NCBI RefSeq assembly: GCF_027270735.1
Contig: NZ_JAPWIJ010000008.1
Location: 273,441-337,440 of the forward strand
Direction: 5' to 3'
Source: Rhodococcus ruber
GTDB taxonomy: Bacteria > Actinomycetota > Actinomycetes > Mycobacteriales > Mycobacteriaceae
DNA: 64,000 nucleotides
Made by a program: the position numbers and the translations under genes. The notes beneath the pieces were generated by a model, which ran no database searches, was not told where the DNA came from, and was given only the letters and a program-made list of their open reading frames with translations. This document shows, in pieces, positions 25,881-35,476 of the stretch; within the stretch, counting starts at the first letter, position 1, and the number at the start of each line of letters is the position of its first letter.

Positions 25881-25911
25881 GTTATTGACTAATATTCAGT
25901 AGGGTGGTTGC

Positions 25912-26556
25912 ATGGCGTTCGTGAACAGCCCCGGTGCGACGACGAAGCGGACCAGACTCAGTCCCGAGCAACGCCGAGCTCAGCTGATCGAGCTGGGCAC
26001 CGAGATGCTCGCCGACCGGCCACTCGAGCAGATCTCCGTCGAGGACATCGCAGACCAAGCAGGTGTCTCCCGTGGCCTACTGTTCCACTATTTTTCGTCC
26101 AAGCAGGAGTTTCACCTCGAAATAGTTCGCGAGGCCTCGCGGTCGATGATCGAACGCACCGCCCCCGACCCCGAACTCGAACCCTTCGAGATTCTCCGCG
26201 ACTCCATCGCCAACTACGTCGACTACGTCACCGAGAAGCGCGACACCTTCATCTCCCTGCTTCGCGGCACCGCGAGCGGAGACCCCCTGATGCGCGAGGT
26301 GTTCGAGCAGACCCGCACCACCATGGCCGAGCGCACCCTCGTTCAACTGGCCGGCCTCGACATGGAAGTGACCCCCACCATCGACCTCGCCGTCCGTGGC
26401 TGGATCGCCTTCGTGGAGGAAGCGACCATCACTTGGCTCCGGGATCCGCACATCACTCGCGACGAGTTGATCGACCTGAACGTCAACGCCCTGCCTGCCG
26501 TCGCCCTGGCACCGGGAATGATCTCCGCACTCCTGGGAGCCGACGCCGACGCCTGA
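25912..26556 (+). CDS. TetR family regulator of the monooxygenase operon
   Basis: 214 residues with an N-terminal helix-turn-helix (about 25-70; recognition region 'DIADQAGVSRGLLFHYF'), followed by an all-helical ligand domain (about 85-205). It is divergent from the FMO-SDR-hydrolase operon with a 69-bp intergenic region containing a palindrome, the usual arrangement for a local repressor. ATG preceded by AGGGTGG. Ligand unknown, plausibly the monooxygenase substrate. Confidence 0.87.
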   Translation: MAFVNSPGATTKRTRLSPEQRRAQLIELGTEMLADRPLEQISVEDIADQAGVSRGLLFHYFSSKQEFHLEIVREASRSMIERTAPDPELEPFEILRDSIANYVDYVTEKRDTFISLLRGTASGDPLMREVFEQTRTTMAERTLVQLAGLDMEVTPTIDLAVRGWIAFVEEATITWLRDPHITRDELIDLNVNALPAVALAPGMISALLGADADA

Positions 26557-26591
26557 GCCCCTTAGTGCGACGCCCGAGTTGCGCGTCCTCT

Positions 26592-26743
26592 CCGGTTGGG
26601 ATCGCCCCGGTTGGGATCAATGTCCCTTTGTTGCAGTCTGACCGACTGAATCCCGCATTCATCCGAAGTGCCGTCACGGCTACAGCCGAATGAATGCGGC
26701 TCTGTTGCAATCTGAGCGACTGAATCTCACATTGATCCCAACC
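26592..26743. repeat. Nested repeat: two 51-bp units inside a 15-bp inverted repeat
   Basis: Two direct 51-bp units (26614-26664 and 26688-26738, period 74) each begin and end with an imperfect inverted repeat (GGATCAATGT...GCATTCATCC in unit 1). The best 36 bases (26629-26664 versus 26703-26738) match at 31 positions. The pair is bounded by a perfect 15-bp inverted repeat, GGTTGGGATCAATGT (26609-26623) and its complement (26729-26743). The spacer holds a GCCGT-C-ACGGC palindrome (26670-26680). CCGGTTGGGATC is also duplicated at 26592-26603 and 26607-26618. It fills the gap between the convergent TetR and kgd genes. Probably a MITE- or REP-like element; no coding capacity. Confidence 0.85.
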
Positions 26744-26764
26744 CAGGGCGCACAGAAACGACGA

Positions 26765-26798
26765 AAGCGGCCCACCCCCCGAAGGGAGTGGGCCGCTT
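26765..26798 (-). terminator. Terminator of kgd
   Basis: A 14-base stem with one mismatch (26765-26778 and 26785-26798; AAGCGGCCCAC / GTGGGCCGCTT core) and a 6-nt loop, starting 15 bases downstream of the kgd stop on the minus strand. It is separate from the adjacent nested repeat. Confidence 0.75.
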
Positions 26799-26813
26799 GT
26801 CGCTGTCGGAGAT

Positions 26814-29800
26814 CTAGTCTTCGCCGACCTTGTTGAAGGCCTCGTCGATGATTTCGAGTTGCTCGACGGCGTGCACCTTGCTCGAGCCCGATGATGGTGC
26901 GGACATTGCGCGACGGGAGATGCGCTTGATGCCGACCAGCTTTTCGGGCATGAGCTCGGGCAGTGCGAGACCGAAGAACGGCCAGGCACCCTGGTTCGCA
27001 GGCTCTTCCTGAACCCAACGGAATTCCGTTGCGTTCGGGTAGCTCTCGAGTGCTTCCCGGATCCGACGGACCGGCACGGGGTACAGCTGCTCGACGCGGA
27101 CGATCGCGACGTCTTCGCGGTTGTCCTTCTGCTTGCGAGCGAGGAGCTCGTAGTAGAGCTTGCCGCTGACCATCAGCACTCGCTTGACCGCGCTGCGGTC
27201 ACCGGTGCCGGTGTCGTAGGTGGGCTCGTCGAACACCGAGTGGAACTTGCCATCGGTGAAGTCCTCGATGTTGCTCACCGCTGCCTTGTTGCGCAGCATC
27301 GACTTCGGGGTGAAGACGATCAGCGGGCGACGAATGCCGTCACGCGCGTGCCTGCGCAGCAGGTGGAAGTAGTTCGCGGGGGTCGACGGGAGCGCGACGG
27401 TCATCGAGCCCTCGGCGCACAGCGTCAGGAAGCGTTCGATGCGTCCCGAGGTGTGGTCGGGACCCTGACCCTCGTGGCCGTGCGGCAGCAGCAGCACGAC
27501 GTCGGAGAGCTGACCCCACTTGGCTTCACCGGAGGAGATGAACTCGTCGATGATGGACTGAGCGCCGTTGACGAAGTCGCCGAACTGCGCTTCCCACATC
27601 ACCAGTGCGTCCGGGTTGCCCACGGAGTAGCCGTACTCGAAGCCGACGGCCGCGAACTCGCTCAACGCCGAGTCGTAGACCATGAACTTGCCGGGGTTGT
27701 CGCTGCCGATGTTCTGCAGCGGGGTGTACTCGGCACCGGTCTTCCGATCGATGATCACCGAGTGCCGCTGGGTGAACGTGCCACGGCGGGTGTCCTGGCC
27801 GGAGAAGCGAATATTGCGTCCCTCGTCCACCAACGATCCGAGTGCCAGCAGCTCGCCGAATGCCCAGTCGACCTTGCCCTCGTGCGCCATCTCGCGACGC
27901 TTCTCGAGTACCGGCTTGACGCGCGGGTGCACGTTGAACCCGTCCGGGACGTCGAGGTGGGCATCACCGATACGGTGCAGGACGGCCTTGTCGACGGCCG
28001 TGGTGAGCTTGGCAGGCAACTGCTGGTCGAGTTCGACCGATTCGCTGGGCTCCGGGGTGTACTTCTCGAGTTCGCGTACCTCGTTGAAGACGCGTTCGAG
28101 CTGACCCTGGTAGTCGCGAAGTGCATCCTCGGCTTCCTTGAGCGAGATGTCTCCACGGCCGATGAGCGATTCGGTGTAGCTCTTGCGGACGCTGCGCTTG
28201 GTGTCGATCACGTCGTACATCGCCGGCTGGGTCATCGAGGGGTCGTCGCCCTCGTTGTGACCGCGACGGCGGTAGCAGATCATGTCGATGACGACGTCCT
28301 TGTGGAACTTCTGACGGAAGTCCACCGCCAGCTGGGCGACCCAGGCGCAGGCCTCGGGGTCGTCGCCGTTGACGTGGAAGATCGGCGCAGCGATCATCTT
28401 GGCCACATCGGTGCAGTACTCGGACGAACGCGAGAACTCCGGCGATGTGGTGAAGCCGACCTGGTTGTTGACGACGATGTGCACTGTTCCGCCGGTGCGG
28501 TAGCCCCGAAGATCGGACAGGTTCAGTGTCTCGGCGACGACGCCCTGGCCGGCGAAGGCAGCATCTCCGTGCAGCATCAGCGGCAGGACGGAGTAGCCGC
28601 CCTGGCCGGTGCCCTTGTCGTGCAGATCCTGCTTGGCGCGGACGAGTCCCTCGAGTACAGGGTCGACGGCCTCGAGGTGCGACGGGTTCGCCGTGAGCGA
28701 GACCTTGATGTCGTTCTCGCCGAACATCTGGATGTACGTGCCCTCTGCACCGAGGTGGTACTTCACGTCGCCGGAGCCGTGTGCGGCAGCCGGGTTCATG
28801 TTGCCCTCGAACTCGGTGAAGATCTTCGAGTACGGCTTACCGACGATGTTGGCGAGCACGTTGAGCCGGCCGCGGTGCGGCATGCCGATGACGACCTCGT
28901 CGAGGGCGTACTCCGCACTCTGGTCGATGACGGAGTCCATCATCGGTATGACCGACTCGGCACCTTCGAGCGAGAAGCGCTTCTGGCCGACGTACTTGGT
29001 CTGCAGGAACGTCTCGAAAGCCTCGGCGGCGTTGAGCTTGCTCAGGATGTACTTCTGTTGCGCCACAGTCGGTTTGACGTGCTTGGCTTCGACGCGCTCC
29101 TGCAGCCACGACACCTGTTCGGTCTCGAGGATGTGGGTGTACTCGACGCCGACGTGGCGGCAGTACGAGTCGCGCAGCACGCTGAGCACGTCGCGCAGCT
29201 TCATCTTGTCTTTGCCGTGGAATCCGCCGACCTTGAACTCGCGGTCGAGGTCCCACAGCGTGAGGTCGTGGCTGATCACGTCGAGGTCCGGGTGCATCCG
29301 GAACTTGTCCTTGGTGAACTGCAACGGGTCGGTGTCGGCCATCAGGTGACCGCGATTGCGGTACGCCGCGATGAGCTCGAGCACGCGGGTGTTCTTGTCG
29401 ACCGTGCCCTCGGGCAGATCCTTGCGCCAGCGGATGGGCTCGTACGGGATCTTGAGCGAATGGAACAGCTCGTCGTAGAACTCGTCGCTGATCAGCAGGT
29501 TGTGGATCGTCTTGAGGAAGTCACCCGACTCGGCACCCTGAATGATGCGGTGGTCGTACGTCGAGGTCAGCGTCATCAGCTTGCCGACGCCGAACTCGGC
29601 GAGACGCTCGTCGCTGGCACCCTGGAACTCTGCCGGGTACTCCATTGCGCCGGCACCGATGATGGCGCCCTGGCCGTTCATCAGACGCGGCACCGAGTGC
29701 ACGGTTCCGATTCCGCCGGGGTTGGTCAGCGAAATGGTGACGCCCTGGAAGTCCTCACCGGTGAGCTTGCCGTCGCGGGCGCGCCGGACGATGTCCTCGT

Positions 29801-30635
29801 AGGCGTTGTAGAACTGCGTGAACGTGAAGTCCTGCGTGTTCTTGATGGCAGCGACGACGAGCGAGCGGTTGCCGTCCTTGCCGGGCAGGTCGATCGCCAG
29901 ACCGAGGTTGATCGCGGCCGGAGTGACGGCGTTCGGCTTGCCGTCGACCTCGGCGAAGTGGCGGTTCATGTTCGGGAACGCCTTGACGGCCTGCACGATG
30001 GCGTAGCCGAGCAGGTGCGTGAACGAGATCTTGCCGCCGCGGGTACGAGCGAGATGGTTGTTGATGACGAGACGGTTGTCCACCATCAACTTGGCCGGAA
30101 TCGCACGCACGCTGGTTGCGGTCGGAATCTGCAACGAGGCCGACATGTTCTTCGCTACCGCTGCTGCTGCGCCGCGCAGGATCTTGCTCGACTCTTCGCC
30201 GAATTCGGCTGCTGCAGGGGCTGACTTCGCCGGAGCGGCCTTCTTCTCGGCAGGCTTTGCGGCGGCGGCAGGCTTCGCAGGCTCGGCCTTCGGCGCGGCG
30301 GCTTTCGGGGCAGCCTTGGGAGCTGCGGCCTTCGGAGCGTTGGCCTTGGGAGTGCTGTCCTTCTGCGGAGCCGAGGCGGCAGGCTTGGCGGGAGGCGCGG
30401 GTGCTGCTGGGGGAGCGGACTTTGCCGAACTACCGTTCGAGGCTGCGCCGTTCCCGTTACCGGACGCACCGTTCGAGCTGCCGGCAGTCTCGTCGGTTAC
30501 GGCCTGGGGGTCGTAATCGGTGAGGAACTCGTGCCAGCTCGCGTCGACGGAGGAAGGGTCTTGCTTGAATCGCTGGTACATCTCGTCGACCAGCCATTGA
30601 TTTTGTCCGAATTGGGTAGTAGAGCTGCTGCTCAC
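26814..30635 (-). CDS. kgd: Multifunctional 2-oxoglutarate decarboxylase/dehydrogenase
   Basis: 1273 residues with the actinobacterial Kgd/OdhA layout. A short E1 N-terminal segment (about 1-40) is followed by an Ala/Pro/Lys-rich linker (about 50-145). An E2-like succinyltransferase catalytic domain comes next (about 150-380, with '[16 protein letters not shown]'). The ThDP-dependent E1 domain fills the rest, with '[16 protein letters not shown]' and '[12 protein letters not shown]'. It has no lipoyl domain and acts in the TCA cycle with the shared E2/E3 of pyruvate dehydrogenase. In mycobacteria and corynebacteria the activity is inhibited by the FHA protein GarA/OdhI. Own terminator at 26765-26798. 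Confidence 0.95.
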   Translation of the reverse strand: MSSSSTTQFGQNQWLVDEMYQRFKQDPSSVDASWHEFLTDYDPQAVTDETAGSSNGASGNGNGAASNGSSAKSAPPAAPAPPAKPAASAPQKDSTPKANAPKAAAPKAAPKAAAPKAEPAKPAAAAKPAEKKAAPAKSAPAAAEFGEESSKILRGAAAAVAKNMSASLQIPTATSVRAIPAKLMVDNRLVINNHLARTRGGKISFTHLLGYAIVQAVKAFPNMNRHFAEVDGKPNAVTPAAINLGLAIDLPGKDGNRSLVVAAIKNTQDFTFTQFYNAYEDIVRRARDGKLTGEDFQGVTISLTNPGGIGTVHSVPRLMNGQGAIIGAGAMEYPAEFQGASDERLAEFGVGKLMTLTSTYDHRIIQGAESGDFLKTIHNLLISDEFYDELFHSLKIPYEPIRWRKDLPEGTVDKNTRVLELIAAYRNRGHLMADTDPLQFTKDKFRMHPDLDVISHDLTLWDLDREFKVGGFHGKDKMKLRDVLSVLRDSYCRHVGVEYTHILETEQVSWLQERVEAKHVKPTVAQQKYILSKLNAAEAFETFLQTKYVGQKRFSLEGAESVIPMMDSVIDQSAEYALDEVVIGMPHRGRLNVLANIVGKPYSKIFTEFEGNMNPAAAHGSGDVKYHLGAEGTYIQMFGENDIKVSLTANPSHLEAVDPVLEGLVRAKQDLHDKGTGQGGYSVLPLMLHGDAAFAGQGVVAETLNLSDLRGYRTGGTVHIVVNNQVGFTTSPEFSRSSEYCTDVAKMIAAPIFHVNGDDPEACAWVAQLAVDFRQKFHKDVVIDMICYRRRGHNEGDDPSMTQPAMYDVIDTKRSVRKSYTESLIGRGDISLKEAEDALRDYQGQLERVFNEVRELEKYTPEPSESVELDQQLPAKLTTAVDKAVLHRIGDAHLDVPDGFNVHPRVKPVLEKRREMAHEGKVDWAFGELLALGSLVDEGRNIRFSGQDTRRGTFTQRHSVIIDRKTGAEYTPLQNIGSDNPGKFMVYDSALSEFAAVGFEYGYSVGNPDALVMWEAQFGDFVNGAQSIIDEFISSGEAKWGQLSDVVLLLPHGHEGQGPDHTSGRIERFLTLCAEGSMTVALPSTPANYFHLLRRHARDGIRRPLIVFTPKSMLRNKAAVSNIEDFTDGKFHSVFDEPTYDTGTGDRSAVKRVLMVSGKLYYELLARKQKDNREDVAIVRVEQLYPVPVRRIREALESYPNATEFRWVQEEPANQGAWPFFGLALPELMPEKLVGIKRISRRAMSAPSSGSSKVHAVEQLEIIDEAFNKVGED

Positions 30636-30745
30636 GGCAGTAGTTCGCCTCGTTTCTGTCTTCGTTCCCGTTCAGCGCGCGTACAAGTCCAGGCTAGACC
30701 TTTGGTCCAGCTCACGTGCGTCCGGGACGTAGCTGTGATATGTAC

Positions 30746-33700
30746 TCACCGGTAACCATCGGCCTCGTTGTCGATGACTCCTTGGACTATCGAATTATTC
30801 CCCCGGTTCGTTTCGGCCGCAGTCCACAACCGGGCGTAGAAACCGCCCTGGGCGCGAAGTTCCGAATGTCGTCCAGTTTCCACGATACGTCCGCCGTCCA
30901 CGACGACGATCAGATCGGCACGTGCGGCGGTCGCCAATCGGTGCGCCACCACCACTGCCGTGCGGGTGCGTACGACGGCGTCGCTGGCCGCGAGCACGGT
31001 GCGTTCGGTGGCAGGATCGAGCGTGGCGGTTGCCTCGTCGAGGAGGAGCAGATCGGGGTCGACCAGTTCGGCTCGCGCCAGCGCGATCAGTTGCCGTTGG
31101 CCAGCGGAGAGCCCCTGGCCGCGCTCTCCGACTGGTTGGTTCATACCGCCGCGAAGTGCAGCGATGGTGGTCAGAGCGCCCACCGAGCGAGCCGCGTTCT
31201 CGATGTCGGCGCGGGTGGCGTCGGGTCTGCCGTAGGCGATGTTCGACGCAACGGTTCCGGTGAACAGGTGCGCTTCCTGCGGTACGACGCCCAGTCGTTG
31301 CCGATAGTCGGACAGTCGATAGTCGCGCAGATCGTTGCCGCCGACGCGCACCGATCCGGAGGTCGGGTCGTAGAAGCGGGCCAGCAGTTTCACCACGGTG
31401 GATTTGCCTGCTCCGGTGCGCCCGACCAATGCGACGGTGGTGCCGGCGGGGATGGTGAGAGATACCTCACTCAATGCGTCGGAGTGAGCTCCGGCATAGC
31501 GAAACCCGACGTCGACGAGGTCGATGTCGGCGCGTAGGCGTCCGCCGGGAAGTGCGGTCGTGTTCGCGGTCGTGGCGGTTTCGATCGAACTCTCGGTGCG
31601 CAACAGGTCGCCGATGCGTCCGACGCCGACACGTGCCTGCTGGTAACCGTCGAACACCTGCGAGAGCTGTTGAATCGGTCCGAAGAGCAGTCCGAGATAC
31701 AGGACGAACGCCACGAGGGTGCCTGCGGTGGTGGTGCCGGTCGCGATCTGATGTGCGCCGACGAACACAACGACGGCGAGAGCGATGTCGGAGAGCAGTG
31801 TGATCAGCGGGAAGAACACCGAGATCGCGGTCTGCGATCGCATTCGACTCGCTCGGTAATTGTCGGAGCGCTCGGCGAACCGGGATGCGGCGTACTCCTC
31901 ACGCCGGTAGGCCTGTGCCGCGCGCAGGCCCGTGACGTTCTCTTGGAAGTCGGCGTTGACGATCGAGATGCGCTCGCGGGACGTCGAGTACGCCGCCGAC
32001 GAAATCCGGCGAAAGATCACGGTGGCCACGGCGAGGGGCGGCACGACCGCCAACGCCACCAGGCCGAGAGTGAGGTCCGTGACGAGCAGGGCGGCTGCGA
32101 TACCGAGGACGGTCAACACGCTCACGACAGCGGTCGATGCCCCGGTCTGAATGAACGACGACAGCGCATCGACGTCGGTGGTCATCCGAGTCATGATGCG
32201 GCCCGAGAGCTCACGCTCGTAGTAGTCGAGGCCGAGCCGCTGAATGTGGGCGTAGCTACGCACACGAAGTCCGAAGAGCACCCGCTCGCCTGCCCGCGCA
32301 GTGATGATCGTCGTCCAACAGACGACGAACCAACTCGCTGCTGCCAGTACGACGCCGATCGACGTGGCGATCCACAGGGTGTTCGAGTCTCCTCGAGCCA
32401 CTCCGCTGTCCACCGCGTAGCGAACGAGCGAGGGGAAGGCGATGGAGGCCAACGAGTCGAGTGCGAGCAGAACGACCACGGCGGCGAGCAACATTCGGAC
32501 CGGGCCGAGCAATCTGGACAACCGGAAGCCCGGGTCGGGTCGGCGGAGATCGGATCCCGATGTGCCCGGGTCCTCGGTTGCCGGAGGCAGGGCTGCGACC
32601 GCCTCGGAAATTGCGGGTGTCGGTGCCAGTGAGCCGAACGCCCCCGCCATCGCAGTTCCGTGGCCACCGCCGCCCCCGGGAGCTGCGACGCTGCCGGGCT
32701 CTACCGACGATTCCGGCGCGGTCTCGGGCCACAGCGACTCGGCGGAGGGCTCCTCGATCGGGTCGTGGGCCGGCTCGGTGCCCGGTTCGTCGTCGCCATC
32801 GGCCAGGAGAGCGCGAAACAACGGACAGCGCCGGTCGAGTTCGTCGACCGTTCCGGTGTCGATGATCCGACCGTTGTCGAGCACGGCGACGCGGTCGGCC
32901 AGTGTCAGGGTCGAACGGCGATGAGCGAGAACGAGAGTTGCCCGCGTCCGGATGCCGCGCAGCGCTTCGAATATGGAGGCTTCGGTTTCCGCGTCGACGG
33001 CGGATGTGGCGTCGTCGAGAATCAGAATTCGAGGTTCCACGAGGAGGGCGCGTGCCAGCGCGATGCGCTGGCGCTGTCCTCCGGAGAGTGTGAGCCCGCG
33101 TTCGCCGACCAGGCTGTCGTATCCCTCGGGCAACGCGTCGATGAAGGTGGAGGCCTGCGCCAGGCGCGCCGCGCGCTCGATGTCGTCGGCAGTGGCGTCG
33201 GGCCTGCCGAGGGCGATGTTGGCGGCGATGGTGTCGGAGAACAGGAACGGCTCGTCGAACACCAGTGACACCGCTTCGCGCAGTGACGTCGAGTCGAGGT
33301 CGTCGATATCGATGGCATCACCGTCTGACGTCAGCTCGATGTGCCCTTCGGCAGGACGGTAGAAGCGGGGGAGCAGGAGCGCGAGTGCGGTTTTCCCGGA
33401 ACCCGCATGTCCGACGACGGCAACGGTCTCCCCGGGCGAGATGGTCAGGCTCAGATCGGTGAGTACGTCCCGCTCGGGCTCGAACCCGAACGTCACGTCG
33501 CGGATGCGAACGCCGAGAGGTCCGTCCGGCAAGGAAAGAGGCTTTGCCGGTTCCGGGTCGGACGGCTCGGTGTCGACCACCTCGTAGACGCGTTCGACGG
33601 CCGCGCGGGAGAGTTGGGCCATGATCACCACGGACGAGACGGTCCTGGTGACGGCGGACAACGTGGCGACGTAGGTCGCGAAGGCCAGGAACGTGCCGAT

Positions 33701-34639
33701 GGTGATGTGGCCCTGCAGCGCGAGGTATCCGCCGAGGGCGATGACTCCGACGAGACCGAGCTGCGGAATGGTGGCCATCGACGGCGCGAACCGCGAGTTG
33801 ATCTTCGCCGACCGCATGCGCTCGGCGAACAATGTGCGACCGAGCTGTTCGATGCGATCGACCGCGCGGGCTTCCTGACCGAAGCCCTTGACCACTCGAA
33901 CCCCGGTGACGGTCTCTTCGACATGCTGCGCCAGATCGGCGGCACGTTGTTGAGCAGACCACGTGGCGGCGAAGAGGGTCGGCCGCATTCGGTAGACCAC
34001 GATGCTCACCGCGGGAACGATGAGGACTGCGACGACGGTGAGCAACGGTGAGAGATACGCCATTACCACCAGGGCGAGGACGAACTGCAGAATCGCTCCA
34101 GCCGAGAGCGGCACCATGGCCAGTAGACCCTGGACGAGTTGCAGGTCGGTGATCGATCTCGACACGACCTGGCCGGTACGAATCTCGTCCTGTTTGCGAC
34201 CGTCGAGCCGCTGCAGCGATGCAAGCAGATCCAGACGTAGGTCGTGCTGAACGTCGATCGAGAGCCTGCCGGCGAGCATGCGCCTGCCGAACTGGCAGGC
34301 GAATCGCACCAGACCCAGCAGGCCGATGGCGACGGCGACCGTGAGAATCACGTTGCTCTTGCCTGCGGTCGCGTCGTCGATCGCCACCCTGGTGAGCAGC
34401 GGGAACGAGATGTCGATGACCGCGGCGATCATCGTGACACCCAGTGCGCCCAGCGCCGTGCGCCGGTGCAGCATGCATTGCGCCGTCAGACGTCGGATCC
34501 AACCACGTGGGGTGCTCGACGCTGCGCTGTCGGCCGGGACATCATCACGTGGCGGAATGGACTCGACGAGGGTGCCGTTGTTCGCCGCGTCGCGATCCAC
34601 TGCCGCGCCGCGGTTCGTCACCGAATTACTGTGTGCCAT
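30746..34639 (-). CDS. Fused two-unit ABC exporter (Rv0194-like)
   Basis: 1297 residues containing TMD1 (about 60-345), NBD1, an acidic linker, TMD2 and NBD2. NBD1 has Walker A GHAGSGKTA at 410-418, LSGGQRQR and Walker B 'ILILDDATS' in which Asp543 replaces the catalytic Glu. NBD2 has Walker A GRTGAGKST, a variant signature LSAGQRQL and intact 'LLLLDEATA'. Thus one composite ATP site is predicted degenerate and one active. M. tuberculosis Rv0194, a multidrug exporter, has the same single-chain plan at ~1194 residues. The 110-bp gap to kgd has only a short palindrome (30719-30729). Substrate unknown. Confidence 0.9.
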   Translation of the reverse strand: MAHSNSVTNRGAAVDRDAANNGTLVESIPPRDDVPADSAASSTPRGWIRRLTAQCMLHRRTALGALGVTMIAAVIDISFPLLTRVAIDDATAGKSNVILTVAVAIGLLGLVRFACQFGRRMLAGRLSIDVQHDLRLDLLASLQRLDGRKQDEIRTGQVVSRSITDLQLVQGLLAMVPLSAGAILQFVLALVVMAYLSPLLTVVAVLIVPAVSIVVYRMRPTLFAATWSAQQRAADLAQHVEETVTGVRVVKGFGQEARAVDRIEQLGRTLFAERMRSAKINSRFAPSMATIPQLGLVGVIALGGYLALQGHITIGTFLAFATYVATLSAVTRTVSSVVIMAQLSRAAVERVYEVVDTEPSDPEPAKPLSLPDGPLGVRIRDVTFGFEPERDVLTDLSLTISPGETVAVVGHAGSGKTALALLLPRFYRPAEGHIELTSDGDAIDIDDLDSTSLREAVSLVFDEPFLFSDTIAANIALGRPDATADDIERAARLAQASTFIDALPEGYDSLVGERGLTLSGGQRQRIALARALLVEPRILILDDATSAVDAETEASIFEALRGIRTRATLVLAHRRSTLTLADRVAVLDNGRIIDTGTVDELDRRCPLFRALLADGDDEPGTEPAHDPIEEPSAESLWPETAPESSVEPGSVAAPGGGGGHGTAMAGAFGSLAPTPAISEAVAALPPATEDPGTSGSDLRRPDPGFRLSRLLGPVRMLLAAVVVLLALDSLASIAFPSLVRYAVDSGVARGDSNTLWIATSIGVVLAAASWFVVCWTTIITARAGERVLFGLRVRSYAHIQRLGLDYYERELSGRIMTRMTTDVDALSSFIQTGASTAVVSVLTVLGIAAALLVTDLTLGLVALAVVPPLAVATVIFRRISSAAYSTSRERISIVNADFQENVTGLRAAQAYRREEYAASRFAERSDNYRASRMRSQTAISVFFPLITLLSDIALAVVVFVGAHQIATGTTTAGTLVAFVLYLGLLFGPIQQLSQVFDGYQQARVGVGRIGDLLRTESSIETATTANTTALPGGRLRADIDLVDVGFRYAGAHSDALSEVSLTIPAGTTVALVGRTGAGKSTVVKLLARFYDPTSGSVRVGGNDLRDYRLSDYRQRLGVVPQEAHLFTGTVASNIAYGRPDATRADIENAARSVGALTTIAALRGGMNQPVGERGQGLSAGQRQLIALARAELVDPDLLLLDEATATLDPATERTVLAASDAVVRTRTAVVVAHRLATAARADLIVVVDGGRIVETGRHSELRAQGGFYARLWTAAETNRGNNSIVQGVIDNEADGYR

Positions 34640-34705
34640 CGATGAACCAAAGTAGACCCGATCACCGACAGCGTTCGTCGGCGATCGCGGTTACCGGTTC
34701 CGACC

Positions 34706-35476
34706 TCAGTCGATGTCGCGGGTGCGGGCGAGAAACCAGCCGCTGCCAGTAAGGATCGCTGCCCACAATGCGAGCCCGAGCGGTGCCCACGGCCACGACG
34801 CCAGATCGCCGGCGTCGTCCAATTGTGTGGCCGCCATCGTCGGCAGAGTCAGGTTCGACGGCAGCGCGGTGGCAACGGGTCCCAACCCCACTCCGAACAG
34901 GATCAGCGAGAGCAGACCCTCGCCGAACGGCAGCCATGCGACGAGCACGATGGCCGCCCACGTCGGAGATTTGAGTAGCAGTCCCAGCCCTGCACCGATC
35001 ATCGACCACAGCACGACGGCCAGCAGACACGACGCGACCACGCCGATGAACGGGCCGTCGAGCATCACGGTCCGGTCGTTGAAGATCAGCAGGCAGATCA
35101 GGCTGGCCAGCAGTACGACCAGTCCGTACCCGAGTCCGAACAGTGCGGTGACGATCAGTTTGGCGGCGATCACCCCGTCGCGGCCCCGGGCCGTCAAGAA
35201 GCTGGTGGTGATGGTCTTGTGGCGAAACTCGGTCCCGGCATTGACGGCACCGAAGATGCCGGCGAAGAGGATTGCGGCTCCGGCGGCGACGTACAGGCCG
35301 ATCGAGGCGACACCACCCGAGATATCCAGGTCCTCCTCGTACGGACCTAACTGGTTCGCGATCACCGACGTGATGACAGACGCGAAGATTCCGACGACGA
35401 TCGGCGCGATCGCCAGTGCCCACCAGAACTTCAGCGTCGTGACCTTACGGATCTCCGACGTCAGCAGAGCGTTCAT
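34706..35476 (-). CDS. ABC-2 type permease
   Basis: 256 residues with about six transmembrane helices and short loops. The N-terminus 'MNALLTSEIRKVTTLKFWW' is typical of ABC-2 permeases that partner a separate ATPase. Its ATG lies within the stop of the ATPase gene (4-bp overlap, 35473-35476), so the two are a unit. Role unknown; such pairs often export peptides, antibiotics or lipids. Confidence 0.85.
   Translation of the reverse strand: MNALLTSEIRKVTTLKFWWALAIAPIVVGIFASVITSVIANQLGPYEEDLDISGGVASIGLYVAAGAAILFAGIFGAVNAGTEFRHKTITTSFLTARGRDGVIAAKLIVTALFGLGYGLVVLLASLICLLIFNDRTVMLDGPFIGVVASCLLAVVLWSMIGAGLGLLLKSPTWAAIVLVAWLPFGEGLLSLILFGVGLGPVATALPSNLTLPTMAATQLDDAGDLASWPWAPLGLALWAAILTGSGWFLARTRDID

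Noticed and set aside
24265..25881. A 538-codon plus-strand open frame opposite the monooxygenase
   Set aside because: Shadow frame of the monooxygenase gene, low-complexity composition, no ribosome-binding site or domains.
26592..26743. CRISPR array
   Set aside because: Only two repeat units, with an unequal structure and inverted flanks; no cas genes nearby.
27240..30224. A 994-codon open frame on the plus strand opposite kgd
   Set aside because: It is exactly antisense to a well-conserved enzyme and has the His/Asp/Val/Arg-rich composition expected from the complementary frame of high-GC coding DNA; no domain is recognisable.
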